In this document: positions 47,030 to 60,195 of the stretch, piece after piece | Layout of the letters: every line of letters begins with the position of its first letter | Numbering within the stretch: the first letter of the stretch is position 1 | NCBI RefSeq assembly: GCF_008831285.2 | Contig: NC_045144.1 | Location: 22,399,716-22,463,715 of the forward strand | Source of the DNA: Nymphaea colorata | Taxonomy: Eukaryota; Streptophyta; Magnoliopsida; Nymphaeales; Nymphaeaceae | Length of the DNA: 64,000 bases | Direction: 5' to 3' | Translations under genes and position numbers: made by a program | The notes under the pieces: generated by a model | Told to the model about the DNA's origin: nothing | What the model saw: only the letters and a program-made list of their open reading frames with translations | Databases searched by the model: none

Positions 47030-50000
47030 AGTTAAATCTGAATTTGAATACAAATATATTGATATATGAAAAGACAGATATGGTAAAGGGTACATCCGAA
47101 TTGAATACAATCCGTTGATATCCCAATTGTTGTCAGAGAAATTGGTAATAAGTTGTTGCATGACAGTATGTGCCTTTCGTGTTTTTCAACTTGAGGTCCT
47201 CTCAACAATAATTTAATCCAAAGTGATTCAGATGTAGGTCTTGCAAGAGCATTATATTCCGCTTCTGTTGAAGAACAAGTAGTGTTTATTGCTTGTTTGA
47301 TGCCCAAGATATAGTATTTGTCCGAAGGTACAAAAGGTATTCGCGAGATGAATCTAAGGTAGATGACTACAATGAACTAAACATTGAAAAGTGTAAACCA
47401 TAGCCAACGGCTCAGTTAGTATGCCTTAATATGCATTTTACGTGTGGGTAATGCTCATCACTTGGCTACTGCACAAACTGACATGCCTTATCATAAAAAA
47501 GGCAACACCATGCCTAGTAAATGTACTAGATTGGAGTCCCCCGACATGTCTGTATAGAGTTGCATATGAATAATCAAGAAGCTGCTTTTCTTGCCTTGAG
47601 AGGGTGATATTGGCAGCAATAAGCATTCCCATAACCTTATATTGATCCATTTGAGGTCAACAACCCCCTTAATATACCTTAATATGTATTTTACACATGA
47701 TTAATGTTCATCACTTGTTTACTGCACAAGCTGACATGCTCTGTCATAGCAAAGGCAATGCCACGCCTGGTAAATGTAGCATATTGGGGTCCCCCCAACT
47801 TGTCTGTATAGAGTTGCATATGAATATTCAAGAAGCTTCCTTTCTTGCCTTGAGAGGGTGATATTGGTAGCAATAAGCATTCTTGTGACCGTACATTGAT
47901 CCATTTGAGCCTTGATAAGCAATTATTTCAAATAGCATTGTTGGTTTAGGAGGATCCTATCATCTTCTTTAGTTCGTTCAGATATCATTGTTGAGTTAGG
48001 AGGACCCTATCTTCTTCCCTAATGACTTTTTACACCAAGAAAGTAGTTAAACTCTCCAACATATTTAATGGAAAATATACTCCTGTTGGTTGTTATTACT
48101 TATTAAACTTGAGAAGAAGATCTAGTTTCTAGCAGTGATTGTATCGTAAACATAGATAAGAATCTTGACCAACGCACCTCGATTTTCAAGAATGAATAGA
48201 AGCATGTCTTATAAGGATTCCTTGAGTCCTTGTTGAAGAAAATATAGCTTTAACTTTTCAAACCATGTTGTCGGTGCCCATTACAGTCCATTTTCAATTT
48301 TCAAACATGTTGATGTAGTCACCCAGTATCCAAATTTTGGAGGTTGTGCCATATATGTATAATGCTCTTTCAATTCTCCAGGAAAAAAAACATAGTTTAC
48401 ATCAAATTGCTGCAATAGTGATTAATATTCTAATTATACATGGGTCTTACGACTAGGCTAATGGTCATATACAATAGTCTATGCTTTCTAGTATGTCGCA
48501 TGCTTTGGCTGTAATGCGTTAATATCGAGTAGTATATGCATATGAGCTTCTTTCAATTTGAAATACCTACTTCAATCCAACTAGATTTTTAGCTTGATTT
48601 GTTGGGACCAGCTCCACATGTTTTTATGAAGTGCTTTTGTCTCTTCTTCCGTTTTCTTCACCCAATGATCACCTTTTAAGGCCTCAAGTACGTGTGCACT
48701 AAGTTCTTGTCAATTGGACTAAATGCCAAATAAGTTTTAGGGGCATGAGTTCCATCAATGGAGCAAGCTAGAATGGGATGAACTCATTCAATAGTTTATC
48801 AATGATTAAGTTGATGCTTGGTGATTATGAACAAGGATTGTCTATCATGCGTGGAACTCAATCAGTAAGTATATCAACGACTAGGTTGATGCCCAGTGGT
48901 GGTGAAGGACAATCATTTGCTCCACTGTCTTCAACATAACTCAACTTGCCATTTCAAGGTTGGTTCTTCATCGTCATTTTTCTCCTGCTCATTAAACACA
49001 AGTTTGCTGCCATGATTGGGTAACATGGCCATGAAGGATCACATCTTTGTGAATTTTGAGCTTGGGTTTGAGAAAGCTTGAGTTATATCAGTTTGCAACA
49101 TCTTCTGACACTGGCGGCTGAAATCCATGATAAAAAGCTTAAAACTTTGTTGATTGGAGGCAACTTTTCTGCAACATATCTATAGACACAAATACGTGGT
49201 TGGAGAGAGGATCATAAAGTAAGAAGTTTTTGTGAACCATTTCATATACAATAAATTAATATGCAAGGTCAATTGTGATTTTGAATCAAATTTATTGGAC
49301 TTATATGGCATGAATAAAAGATCGATAGAATGTGCAGCTAAAAAACCTAAGATGCTCATAAGTAGGGATTTGATCTAATAAATGCTCATAAGGAGATTTT
49401 TCTTAAAGCCTTCTTAATGGCAGCATGTTAATAAGATAGAAGGTAGTTCTACAAAAGTCTATAAATGCAATGGTAGACTGACATAAGTCATCAAGCTCAT
49501 TCCCATCTATGTAACACATTGATACTCTTAAGAGCTCTATTTCGATTGAGAGTGCGAGGACATGTTAGAAGTCACTCAATTCCTTTAAGAAATTCATCGA
49601 ATTGGTAGTTAACAAATTTTCCACCACCGTCTCTATGAAAGATTTTAATAGGAAAACCACATTTCTTTTCCACCTTGGTTTTAAAATGTTGAAAGCAATT
49701 GAAAGTTTCTGACTTAGGCTGCAAATGAAGAAAAATAAATTATGTGAAGCATGACAAATTATCCACAAAAAGGATTAATATTAATGTGCTTCTTGTACCA
49801 CACAAGGGACCAGTCCCCAGAGATCCGCATGCAACTTTCCAAGAAGAGCATTAGCTCAAATTTCAATATTCTCCAACAGCAGTTTATGATATTTACTAAT
49901 TTAGTAAGTACAGAAAAACAAATGATTGAATTTTTTTCAATTGGAACAAGTTAACTTTTATGTAATCTATCTAGGAGTTGTTTTCCTATACTCAATCCAA

Positions 50001-50720
50001 CAATACTACAATTAACTTGGCCTTTTATTTTGAGCAGCAACACAGGCTAAAGGAGCATTTTCTTAGTTCATCCTCCATTGATAGAGATCATCATGAAGCT
50101 GTCCTTGATGCAGGATTTTCTTGGTCTTCTTATTTTTTTACAAGAAACTTTGAATGATGAGATTTGAAATAACAATTGTTATTTGCAGACTTGCAGTAAA
50201 TTTGTCAACAAGAAGCACATGAAGAACATTTCTTAATGTAAACTTGAAATTCATGAAATGCACACATGTTCTGACCATGGTTAAGGCTGCTCTATTGTCA
50301 ATGGTGACCTTGTTTGGTCTAGAATACTCAGTTTGATCCTTTACATTGGATGCCTCGGCTGCCATATGGTTGGACACTATAGTGCCTTGATGCTGATTAG
50401 GATCATAAAAGGTTTCTATAGACCATGTAGCAGATGCCTTATGTGTCTCATAACATTGGCATGTCATGTGGTTTTGAACCACAAAATTGTCGAATTATAT
50501 TATTTATGTCCAAAGAAATAGAATTTTGATTTTGTCGCTCAATTAGATGAAGTTGCTCCTAATTGATTGTCGTAGATTACTGAAGTTGGGCTCACTGTAA
50601 CTATTGTAGTTTAATTGGACGATAGTTGTTGAAACGTCACTACTCCCCTAGCCATGGTTATTGTTCCACATTCCTATAGCTTGAGGAACAAAAGCAACAA
50701 CCGATTTTTCTAATGCTAAA
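47030..50720 (-). mobile_element. Old Ty1/copia relic, antisense
   Basis: Reading right to left, decayed copia domains appear in the correct order. Gag knuckle and protease lie at about 50500-50200 (SNHMAAEASNVKDQTEYS, then NVLHVL). The integrase C-terminal part is near 49760-49250 (TTFYLINMLPLRRL, then KSPYEHLLDQIPTYEHLRFF). RT lies near 48600-48270 (RILITIAA). The RT-RNase H linker is at 47925-47412, present twice. RNase H is at 47300-47180 (SSTEAEYNALARPTSESLW). Frames are broken throughout. No LTRs are recognised, and the two sides abut TA tracts. It is related to the fragment at 3640-4450. Confidence 0.8.
47412..47925 (-). repeat. 254-bp tandem duplication inside the copia relic
   Basis: TGTATAGAGTTGCATATGAAT occurs in both copies (47551 and 47805), with matching words throughout, such as ATGCTCATCACTTG/ATGTTCATCACTTG. 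Both copies translate on the minus strand to an ITLSRQE...YATLYRxVGG motif of the RT-RNase H linker. Confidence 0.88.
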
Positions 50721-50825
50721 CAGAGTTTATAAGAACTCGTTTTTCTCCACTAAAATGTAGGTTGTGAATTTTATCAGTGTGAATTGAAAGCAGTCACAAT
50801 AGTGATAATGCCTTCATAATTGAAT

Positions 50826-50910
50826 TGAATATATATATATATATATATAATATATAATATATATATATATATATGTACATATATACATATATATATATAT
50901 ATATATAAAG
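50826..50910. repeat. Interrupted (TA)n tract
   Basis: Several TA runs broken by AATATATAAT and TGTACATATATACAT, next to the gag end of the copia relic. Confidence 0.95.
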
Positions 50911-51034
50911 AAATTGGTAGAAACCAGAACATTACGTCAGGAATAAAATCTGATGCTTTAATTTTTGCTAAAAATTTGCAGCTAAATAAATTATAACAAC
51001 TTAATATGTTTAAAAACTATACCGATATTAAAAT

Positions 51035-51131
51035 TTTACAAGGCTGGGCCAGCCCGAGCTGCAAAAATGGCACCCGGCTTGAGCCCGACTTCTAGTCGGG
51101 CCAGCCCAGCCCTGCCTGGCGCCCACCCCTA
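51035..51131. mobile_element. Orphan hAT-type terminus
   Basis: Read inward from 51131 the sequence is TAGGGGTGGGCGCCAGGC followed by GGGCTGGGCTGGCCCGAC and GCCGGGTGCC words. This GC-rich, Gly-Ala-like pattern is typical of plant hAT ends. No partner end or 8-bp duplication was found to the left. Confidence 0.45.
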
Positions 51132-52141
51132 GTTGGGCACCTCCAGCTAAGTACTCCACACAGGTCAAGTGTGTCATGTTGGTCCCTTGACAACTATCAA
51201 GTCAGCAAGCATGGTTGGTTATGTTAGGACTAAGCGTAATCTTAAACTTATCATGGAGCAGGGATTCCAAGGCAAATATAATGCTATTTTGAACTAGTAA
51301 CTTCAACTAGAATGGTTAATAATCAACAAAATGATCTAGTCTATTCTCATCATCATCATGATATGGTTGGTTATGTTAGCTTTTCTTTTTTTTTTTTAGC
51401 AATAGCCATGCACTTTAATCCATTAACCCATTGAAATAAAATGCAAGATGAGGAGGATGACCTGAGTGAATGGAAAGGTTGAGGCGAGTGCAAGGTGGAC
51501 CCTAGAGACACTGGGTTTGGTGGAGCCAATATGCCTCAAGAGGGAGATAGGAGCACTTGGCTGCAGCCCTCTATTCCGGCACTAAGTCGCTGAATCGAGG
51601 GTTGAGAATGCTGGAGCTGGAGGCATTTGAAGCAGGGAAGGAGGACGCCTGGAACAAGCAGAACAGGGTCCGTCGGGCTCTATGACATGGGTTCAAGTCA
51701 ATGCCATTATTTGTTTAGTTAAAGTCATGTTATGCTCTATGACATGGGTTGATCCTCAAAGTGTCTCTTTCTATCATTTTTTATTTCAAATATTTATCTA
51801 GTCGACAACTATATCCATACATTCTTCTGTAATGATGTGTATATAATGGCAGAGCCAATATAAGAAAGATGCCAATATTACTACATAGTGTATAGAATTA
51901 GGATGGTATGTTCCCTCTATTATCTTTATCCTTAACCTTCGTTCATTTTTGTTGGAAAAATTTGTTTGAATTTGAAAGCTTCCTATTTGGTGTGTGCAAG
52001 CCTTTGTGTGTGTGTGTGTTTGTCCAGTCCCATATGCAATGGAAAGAAAGTGGTTCAATGGTGATTGCTTACTATTACCATTTCTTGTAGTTATGTAATA
52101 CTCTTGAAATTAAACATTATCAACAAGCTATTACTTATGTC
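51132..52141. other. Intergenic stretch
   Basis: Segment 51440-51690 is less AT-rich than its surroundings and reads partly open (QDEEDDLSEWKG), but it has stops and no known motif. A GT run lies near 52005-52020. No gene is supported. Confidence 0.4.
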
Positions 52142-55100
52142 TTAAGGTTTGAATTTCCTCCATGTTAGGTCGAAGGCAAAGATTTCTTGTTGCTGAATCT
52201 CTAGAATGGTTTTCAAAAGAGAAACAAAATTTGATGTAGAAGCTCCTGTGCTGGCCAAAACATCCATAGTGCTTAACCATAACGGAAATCCATCTTTTGT
52301 CATTTCAACTGGGCAATCAAGGATATCAGCTCCATCGTATATAGCTTGTTGTTAAAAGTGTATTTGTGTCTTATCATAATAAATTGATGCACACCTAGGA
52401 CTGAGGTATGATTTGAGACCTCACTGAAGAAAACTGAGGCACCAAGTTTGCAATGTTAGGCATGTAATGAAATGACAACTCAGCAAAGACAACATGGCAT
52501 ATCATAAAATGACAAAAAATATTATCTGCTGGTATTAGATTATATTCATAAGTTCATACAACTTACATAATTAAGCCCTTTTGGCAAAATTTATTATGCT
52601 CCCATCTACTGAATCTAGTAAACTGGAAGAAGCTGGAGAGCTTAACAGGCTTTCAACCAATAATCTAAAACCATAACAAACTGCTTATGAAGGGAACTAC
52701 ATATTATACACCAAGAAGAACTATGCCTATTTGCTAAGACGATGTCACAAGTATGAGTTGAGACTTTCCATGGCATGTGTACCAAAAGGTAAGCACAAAC
52801 ACATGTACATAATATGTACACAAGGTGAGTGGCACTTGAGAACTTTTTGTCCTAAGCATGTCCTAGCACCTCAAAGAATAATATTTTTGTTTATTGATTA
52901 AGACATTTCTTCCTTAGATGAGCTTTAGCTTCACTGGAAGCCAATAGATCAACTTGCACCAAAAGTTTCATGAAATAGAAGTGAAGGTTCCTTTTCATTG
53001 ACAGTTTGATCTTAACCATGTTTTACTTTAAAGCATAATGATATTATGAATGGTAGATTGTACAAGTGTAGGTATCATTTTGTAGCCTTGTAGGTAAAGC
53101 GACTATGTCCGCAAAAGTTTACGACTCTTCTATCCCACAAACTATTCACGCTGGGCTCTTCACAAATTTTTATAGAAGATGGTAAAAGCACACAGACCCA
53201 TGTCGTGTTAGCTGGAAAATAATCGACAAAAATGGTCTCTTATTCATAAAATAAAGAAACACTATCATCATCATAACCAGGTGGAAAATTAGGATAAGTA
53301 AAGAAGTTACGTAAAACACATATATTGCAGTATTTATCTTACAACATTGAATAATTTGCACAACTGAAGGCAATTCCCAACCTTAAATTGAGGTTTTCGA
53401 TTTTACCAAAACTTCCAAAAACAGTTTTTGCAAATACTGTGAAAACGGGTTAAGAAAATGCTATAACAGGGAAATCTAATCGTACACCATCAATAGAGAA
53501 ATTTGTACCGTTGACGTAGGACAGTGTTAACACCTGAAATTTTTTGTTCAACTTCAGGAGGCAATTCCAGAAACATACGAAGAACAAAAATGATTGTGAA
53601 AATGCTTAATTTCAAATTGAATTTTCAACCCAAACTCAATTAGGTTTGAATCTTGAATTTAACTCATAGCACAAATCCTAATGCAAAACTACGAGTCCAA
53701 ATCTCATTCCAGTGCACAATATTGGATCTAAATTAGGTTTGCAACCCAAATCCATTTGCAATTGTCATTTTGAATCCAAATCAAACTATGAATTCAAATA
53801 TGAATTACAAATCCAAAATAGTATCCAACAAGATATAAAAAATGTCATGTGGGACCCATGTGTGGGCCCCACATAGCCTGCACGGCTTAGTCTCACCCAA
53901 TGGTGAGGCCAATCCTAGGAGGCTAAATCAAACTTGAACCTATTGAACCTGTCAATCAATCTAGTCATGGACCAAATACTCTTTGACTAAACCCTACATA
54001 CCTTTGACTAAGCTTAGTCAAAACACAATCCAAATTGGAATTAGCAAATAAACTAATTGAATGTTGTCTAGTGTCAAAATCATCAAACTGCATTGGATTT
54101 AGTTGAAGTCAAAGCGTGAATTGGACATTGACCATGGTCAAACCATCCAATCAATTCAATTTTATGACAAAATTGTCTCTATGAATCAAGCTCAAATGAT
54201 AAAGTCCTAATGTATGGTTTTAAGCAAATCAATTACGTGTTTGAACTTGTAAGTCATATGATTCAAATATACAATCATACAATCTCAATTAGGGTTTTGA
54301 CCAAGGTAAACCCATTTTCACTCAAATTTGGATAAAGATGTCTTTTATAATTCATTTGACATAATAAATTTAAAAAATGAATTGAATTGTTGAATTTATC
54401 GATAAGGGAAGTCTACAATTCAATGAAATTTAAATATAGGTCTATAGGTCAAAGCCAAGCAGACCCAAGTCAAACTGGAACACACCCAAGAGAGAGTGTG
54501 TGTTCAAAGTCAAAGTGAAAGCTTTTCTCGTCAAAGTTTGAGTTATAATTTGAAACTATGTTTAAACCCAAAGTTTTAAATTAAAATCACAATTTTGTTT
54601 GGTCAAAATCATGTTAGACTTGACCTAAACCAAACCTACCTAGCTCATGCATGTGGACTAGGTGAGACCATTGTCGGAATAAAAAAAGTACTAAAATTTC
54701 TTGGGAATTAACATGGGTGATGTGACAGCCACAATCACCCAAGTAGTGATGACAATCTTTCCACCTAGACGACCAACCATTGGTTGGTCCATGCCACCTC
54801 AAAAGGGTGGACCAGCCCAAAGATGTCACACCAAAAGAATGTCTCCCAAGGAGGGGGATTTTCTTTTCAAAAACTTTTGAAAAAAGCAAAAAAAAAAAAA
54901 AGAGGGGGTGCAGCCCATCCTTGCTCCTCCATTGTAGGCAAATCAAAGTCAAAATGAAAAAGAAGAAGAAAAATCCTTTTTAACCCCCTTGAGGCCCGGG
55001 CCATCATCCAACCTCTCTCTCTCTCTCTCTCTCATTTTCCCATTTGATTGCTCCTAGTCTTGCTAATTTAGTCTACTTCATTGGACTCTTGCTTAGGATT

Positions 55101-58100
55101 TCTAGTACAAGGAAATCATCTTTGTACCCCTTTTTAAGGAAGAAGACCTTCTTCTTCTAACTTTCCTAAACTCGAATCTAAGCTTTGATTTTTACTTAGG
55201 ATTGCTTTATTTAGAGAACTAGAAAAAAGAAGTTCCAAACACCAAAGCCAACCACAAGGTAAAGGGTGATTCTAGCTTGTTCTTCATCCATGTTTGCTTC
55301 TTTCTATTTCTTTTCAAGTTCAATATTTATGGGAGGGTTTCATTTTAAGTTCTTATTCACGGCTGGGAATAATGTACTGTTAAGGTGTGCTATGTTCCAA
55401 TGTACATTTTAATGCATTTTTCATGTATCAATCAGATTTTCTAAAAAAAAAAACCCATGGATCTATCTTCTAAAAGGGCCCCAAGGCCCCACTCCTTTCA
55501 AAAATAGCTTGCCTAAACCCATTTTCAACTCCTCACCATGAGAGGATTCTATGGTGAGAGTGTGATTTATATTTTCTGCAATATATAATCTAATCTTCTA
55601 TTAGGGATGGATGCAATCTCATGAATGTGATCCACCCTCACATGGAAAAAAACATAGAGAAACTTGCTTGAGCATTCTCTTAATTTCTTCTATTTTGAGT
55701 TGTGCATTCATTATCTAATTGATTAAGGGTGGTGGTGGATCATCATGGTTTGTGTGCTAAGAGGTTCTCTTTCTTATTTTTCATTATAACAGGCAAAACA
55801 TGTGTGTTTTGTGTATATATGTACATATATCTATATATATATATATAACATCTTATTGAATCTCATTTTTTCTCATTAAAATAAGGTCAGAACTTGTTTT
55901 CAAACTGGTTTAAGAAAGTAAATCTTCATTTTGGTCTTTGTAGTTCAAAACTACAAGATTATTTAATATTTTATCTCAAAACCTTGCCTATTCCAGCAAT
56001 ACATGTGTAAAAGTGCATGCATGTTGCTAAATTCAGACCTTAATGCCATGAAATTTAGCTTAAAACGTCATAGTTTAGAGCTACTGCAAAGTTAATTCAG
56101 CAACGACTTTGCTATTTTCTAAAGAACTAGAGAAAGTTTTAATCTCATTCAAACCAGCACCCTAAAAAAAAATTTAAAAGTTGTTGGTTTCATTCATACA
56201 TTTCTAGATTTGCATGGGATTAATCAATATCTCAAAGTGTTCCAAAATTATATTCAAAACCTAATTTTCATTTTTACCAAAATAGAATATCAAATGTGTG
56301 AAAATCATCCATAGAATGGATGAATCTTTTCGCAAAAACATCTAAAACCAATTTCGCTTTTAGAAAATAAAGTTTCCAAAACTTTATGTCTAAGCCCAAT
56401 ATGAATGCCCAACATGAATGAGAGCATGCCGTCAAGAGGAACATCCCTTGTGCTGATCTAAAGGCTTAACTTATAGAAAGACAAGCAAAATTTTAATAAT
56501 TTGTCATCATTTTCTAAGGAACAAGCTCTCTAAAAATCGACATTTCTGATTTTCAGCTACATAAATCAGTATGAAACCTGATTTTATGGATATTTAAGAT
56601 AAAATTTGATGTTATTGACATCTCCCATATATATCATTTACATGATTTTCATAATTTCGTTGATTTGATCTCAAGTCTCAAGCTTGTGGACTGCCTCCCT
56701 AACTCTTGTGCTTAATAATATATCAAGCACACTTAGAGAAAGTCTTACATTCCAACCAAAAATCAATCTTTGTATGTGTGGATTATGAAATAAATATTTA
56801 CATTGAATGAATGTTGAGAGATTATGAGAGAGAAGAATGAATGTCTCATTTAGTTTATCTTCTCCTATCATGCATTCAGACACCAAAATCGATTGCACAC
56901 AAGAACATTCTCAAGAAATTAAGTATTTATATTTCAAAATACAAAAAAGTGGCCAAATCATATTGTAATAAGAATGTGAAAATCTCACCTAGTTTCAAAA
57001 GAAGACAGAAGAATCGTATCATAATTTGACCAAAATACGTTTGAAAACAATATATTGTCTAACATTTTGGAAACTACATTTCATCATAAGATTGAGTTTA
57101 TTTGGTACCTAACTCTTCCCTAAAAAGAGAATTCACTTTAAATCATGTTCATATCTGATACCAAATCATGTGATTTGGCAAAAAAGGATTTCAAAATTAA
57201 TCAGTTTGCTAAGAACACTTAGCTGTCTTTTGTCTGAAATCAATACATTTGCTACATGAACCTAGCCATTTTCCCAAAAACTTGATCACAAGTTGATCTT
57301 AATTCAATTCAAAATCATGCAATGATCTTGAGTTCACAACAAATAACTAGATCTCCACCTCTAAAACCTCAAATTTTCAAATAATTTTTCAATTTATTAT
57401 ATAATATTTAATTCAAAATTACCAAATTATGAAGAAAAGGTCTAAACTCTTGGGTCAAAACCACATTCCAAGTCAATTTTCAAGACCATTGCCATCTGAT
57501 GACACATTTTTGTTAATAAAAAAAATGGTCTCCAATTTGAACATTGTTCAACTTTTCAATTTTGTTAAAATTTACCCAATTTCCCAAACAAACTAGTTGA
57601 ATTTCAAATAGTTTACCAAAATAAGTAAATTTTAAAAAAATGTGTCCGAATTCTGTTCCAATTTACTTAAAAACAAGTTTAGAAATCACTTGCTCAAAAC
57701 CAAGTTCAAAATGAACTTTCAATTTCAATTTCAATTCTCTACGCACAAACTTATCAGATTGTGCAAATGAGTTGCAGATGATCCGGGAAATACTTAGCCC
57801 CTGATCCAATTGCCCCTACTAAAGACGACAAGAATGGTTGGACGTCGTACCGGTGGGCGGGTCCCTTTCTCTTAAGATTTTCTCAAAACCCAATTTGAAA
57901 TTGTGCTGCTTTGTGTAACTCCCCACACTCAATCAACACCTTAAGGACAGGAGGGGTGCTAACCAACAAGCATTCAACCATACGATTGTTGGAATAATTG
58001 TAGCTTAAAGCATTGTCATTTGCAAAACCAGATGCAAGGACTACCAATCCTGGTGTATAAGCATATGAAACAAGATATGTATGAGGAAGTAGATATTGAT

Positions 58101-58637
58101 ATGCACTAGTGGGTAGTCTTAGTAGCATGATTGAAAAAAAGAAAACCACCATTCTATAGACTGAGAATCAACATGAATAACATCAAAATTACCTATCTAA
58201 ATTTAACAAGCATTCTTTTCAAAGGCCTCAAGATAGTTCGACATGTATAATGGACAACTATTAGACAGTGAAACATTGTCGCACATGAAGAATTGTTAAG
58301 ACAACTCAAAAGGAAAATTGTAACCAGCTATAAAGAAACCCGATCATATGTAGACAAAAAAGAGTGAAACTTTCATATCATGCTAATTGATTTCATACGC
58401 TGCTTTAGGATTGATAAATTGTCCACAATGCTTTGAGATGCTGAGTCGATGGAAAGAGGAAGAGCATGAGTTCAGGTATCTTTTCTTTGTCATTGGCCTT
58501 TGCTTGTGCAGAAACCAAAAGGTTTGAGAGACTAAGGAACATTTGATAAGGATAACTTACAAGTGACCCAAAGGTGTTGTCTGAGTCTGGTTCACTTGAG
58601 AAGAATATGTTGATGTCTGGCAAGATTTCCATGAAAA
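52142..58637 (-). pseudogene. GDPD-like (SHV3-type) pseudogene split by a solo LTR
   Basis: SHV3/GDPDL proteins are plant cell-surface relatives of glycerophosphodiester phosphodiesterases, usually with two GDPD domains and a GPI anchor. Minus-strand pieces in family order: exon 58637-58561 (SSEPDSDNTFGSL, donor GTAAGT); exon 58105-57966 (YLLPHTYLVSYAYTPGLVVL, then ASGFANDNALSYNYS), which continues after the LTR as 53524-53468 (SYVNGTNFSIDGVRLDFP); and 52345-52142 (AIYDGADILDCPVEMTKDGF, ending FAFDLTWRKFKP then stop). The frame VECL|SYV reconnects exactly when the LTR and one target copy are removed. N-terminal catalytic residues and the rest of the second domain are absent, so it is non-functional. 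I saw no upstream exons beyond 58637. Confidence 0.82.
53525..57965. mobile_element. Solo long LTR (4.4 kb) inside the GDPDL exon
   Basis: It begins TGTTAACACC and ends GGGGTGCTAACCA, and is related along its length to the solo LTR at 27566-31362. The right flank is ACAAG (57966-57970). The left flank is ACAG (53521-53524), that is, a 5-bp duplication that lost one base. The host reading frame supports the same borders. No gag or pol motifs lie inside. A (CT)n run is at 55011-55034 and a TA tract near 55835. Long LTRs suggest a Tat/Ogre-type gypsy family (inference). Confidence 0.83.
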
Positions 58638-59935
58638 CTGTATTTGGAAGAAGAAAAAATTAGGAAAGTTGTTATTGAAGGAAACATAGAAATACTTGAC
58701 ACTACTTTGTTTGTATTAACCCTAACAGAATGTATCATTTCCTAGTTTTAACATCATTGTTGAGCCTTTTTGTATCTTGTAGCTTTCAAACCTTGAAGGC
58801 TCGAACTGAGTTGCCATAGAACTCAACCTACGTTCAACTATTGATAAAAGAATCGATTACTCCAATTGACAAACATTTTTTTGGTGTCTGGATTTGCAGA
58901 AAAGCTACCTCATATGCTGAAGGTTAATTTCTTTATATTCTTAAGGCACTTGGCAGTGAATCACAAAGGCATCTAGAGGACTGTTTATAAGAATATTGGC
59001 ATCACTCTCTTTTGCCATAGAACACTTAAGATAGATATTATGTGTTATGAACTTCATTTTTCTAAAGAAAATCTGTTGTCTTACATTGATGAATTCCTAC
59101 CTATTGGTGCCTAAGGGTTTGCTTTTCTATCATCTGTTAGAGGTCTCTTGCTCTGTTTCTCAAACCCAAGAAGGATCACAAGTACCGTATCCACTGAACT
59201 TCTACCACCATTCTATGGGCTATAGAGCCTTCATCTTGAGCATTATTAATGTCTTTAAAGGGTTAAACATATTTCAAAAGAAATTGTATTCAGAGCCATC
59301 ATCTACCACCCTATCTACTGAACACCATTCTATTGGCCACATAGCCATCGTCTTGAGCATTTAAGATTGTAATCAGCTAATTCTACGTTGGGTTATGTTT
59401 TAAATTTCAGCTATGAAATATGTAATCTACCAAATTTTAGGTGGTGTCTACATATTTTCTTAATGAAAAATTTTCGTGCAGCCTTCACTTCTTTTTTTTA
59501 CAGGCTGAATTATTAAATTTGTTACAAAATCATCAATTTGGAGAGACGAAAGTTAGCTATTGGTGATGAAGGTTCAAAAATATTGTTTAGGAAATTGTTA
59601 TGTACTTTACACATTGCTGATCAACTCTGCTGTTGAGGTAGTATAGAAATACATTTATGTTTGCTTTTCATATGCTATTTTTATCGATATCAATTTTGAT
59701 TCCTTCCGGTTTTTACAGCCTTATGACTGTTTGCATTCAAATGGCATCTTATAGAATTTGAATTGCAGCAACACTATATGTAGGTACTTTAATGTACGGA
59801 ACAAGGACAAGCATAGGAGTTGGAATGGCCTCCTAAATATATTGATGTAGCGTTAATTTCATTAGATGTATGCAATATTTAAATCCTTTATAGAATTTTA
59901 CTATTGGGTTTTTCTTTTTTCATTCATAATGGACA
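58638..59935. other. Intergenic stretch
   Basis: No supported gene. A diverged duplication of about 110-120 bp is seen at 59190-59360 (ACTGAAC...CCATTCTAT, then CTTGAGCATT, twice). Confidence 0.4.
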
Positions 59936-60195
59936 TACTAGTGATAAAGTGCATCGAAAAAGGCAAAGAATGGCGGGGTCACCTCTAAACAGTGAAATAA
60001 ATCACCTCTAAACCTAGAGTAATGGCAACCTAAGCTTTTAAGGTGACTTTTTCACTGGTGGTGCTAGCCGTAGTGATGAAATAGTCGACAACTCTACCGA
60101 TGACACGCATTCACCGCTATAGGCTACCCGAACACGACAAACAGTAGTGACAGTATCGGCATTACTTTCACCGGTGTAGGCTTGTTTTTGTAGTG
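59936..60195. mobile_element. CACTA-like MITE (right end clear)
   Basis: Read inward from 60195: CACTACAAAAACAAGCCTAC, then short repeats of CACCGGTG, CACCGC and CACTGGTGG type. This is the CACTA terminus with subterminal repeats. The presumed left end TACTAGTGATAAAG at 59936 fits only poorly, and no 3-bp target duplication is evident. Confidence 0.45.
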
